Shown here piece by piece: positions 63,661-64,000 of a stretch of 64,000 bases of DNA (within the stretch, counting starts at the first letter, position 1; each line of letters opens with the position of its first letter). A program made the position numbers and the translations under genes. This stretch comes from Ophiodon elongatus (Eukaryota > Chordata > Actinopteri > Perciformes > Hexagrammidae), in assembly GCA_016806645.1 (NCBI GenBank), contig JACSYO010001557.1, positions 150,001 through 214,000 on the forward strand. The letters are read 5' to 3'. The notes below the pieces were generated by a model. It had not been told where the DNA came from. It searched no databases and was given only the letters and a program-made list of their open reading frames with translations.

Positions 63661-64000
63661 GGCTTCTTCACTGCAATGCTGATCAGTTGGTGCTGTTTAA
63701 CCCACAAACAAACTGTCGACTGTGAAGAGGCCGGTACAGCCTTGTGGAGATTGTGTTTCAAGGACAAAGAAAGTATATTATTGAACTTCAGATAACGCAT
63801 AGGTCCAAGTAAGAGAGCAAACACACACAAAGGGACAACCGAACCCTGGGGCACAAATCAGAGTGGGACCTTCATCTATAGTGAATGTGTGAGTGCAGCA
63901 GAGAAGCTGCTCAGCTGATGGTTAAAAAGCCCGTGTGTGACGGATGCAGGCAGCGATGAACTAGTGCACTCAGCATAAGTACTGGAGTGCTGGAGCAGCC
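63661..64000. other. No gene recognised
   Basis: An 83-codon minus-strand frame (63603-63854) overlaps the hAT fragment and is not a gene. The last 150 bp carry no motif. Confidence 0.4.

Overview
This window is non-coding vertebrate DNA, most likely from a teleost fish (a percomorph is my guess from recalled repeat families; I could not run a search). It has no prokaryotic gene, no operon, and no tRNA, rRNA or CRISPR array. Long (CA)n/(GT)n, (GA)n and (TA)n microsatellites, GT-AG-flanked exon-like segments, decayed LINE reverse-transcriptase sequence and many short hAT-type DNA transposons point to intronic or intergenic sequence. No complete protein-coding gene can be supported. Most long open frames here are repeat artefacts or chance frames in stop-poor DNA.

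Layout. 1-10 kb: mostly unique DNA, a strong minus-strand exon candidate at 1467-1543, and several old transposon copies. 10.5-14.3 kb: a 436-bp compound GT array, a well-preserved hAT element (11481-12128) with an exact 8-bp target duplication inside an older repeat, another fish repeat (12440-12712), a telomere-like CCCTGA hexamer array and a 49-bp tandem repeat. 16-23 kb: a plus-strand exon candidate, a dispersed repeat, a long CA array, a foldback transposon with about 180-bp arms (20470-21075), two GA tracts and a minus-strand exon candidate (22982-23089). 25-26 kb: opposed CA and GT arrays that could form a hairpin. 29.5-30.1 kb: LINE reverse-transcriptase remnants split by a small hAT-type element. 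34-37 kb: a 27-bp minisatellite and a second hAT deletion derivative (36348-37003) inserted in a TA/CA microsatellite and keeping a 26-codon ORF stub. 39-51 kb: microsatellites, a 7-bp repeat and further transposon fragments. 51-64 kb: a minus-strand exon candidate (51715-51794), another copy of the 16-kb repeat, a 32-bp minisatellite (59304-59575), a LINE-like 3' end and more hAT remnants.

Function. If the minus-strand exon candidates are real, the window lies in large introns of one or more minus-strand genes. Their reading phases do not join directly, so they cannot be consecutive exons of one transcript as drawn. I found no evidence of a novel biological system. The most informative items are the exon candidates, the nested transposon insertions, the foldback element and the tandem arrays. 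Family names for repeats rest on recall of common fish repeat sequences. Copy-to-copy similarity inside the window is observed directly.
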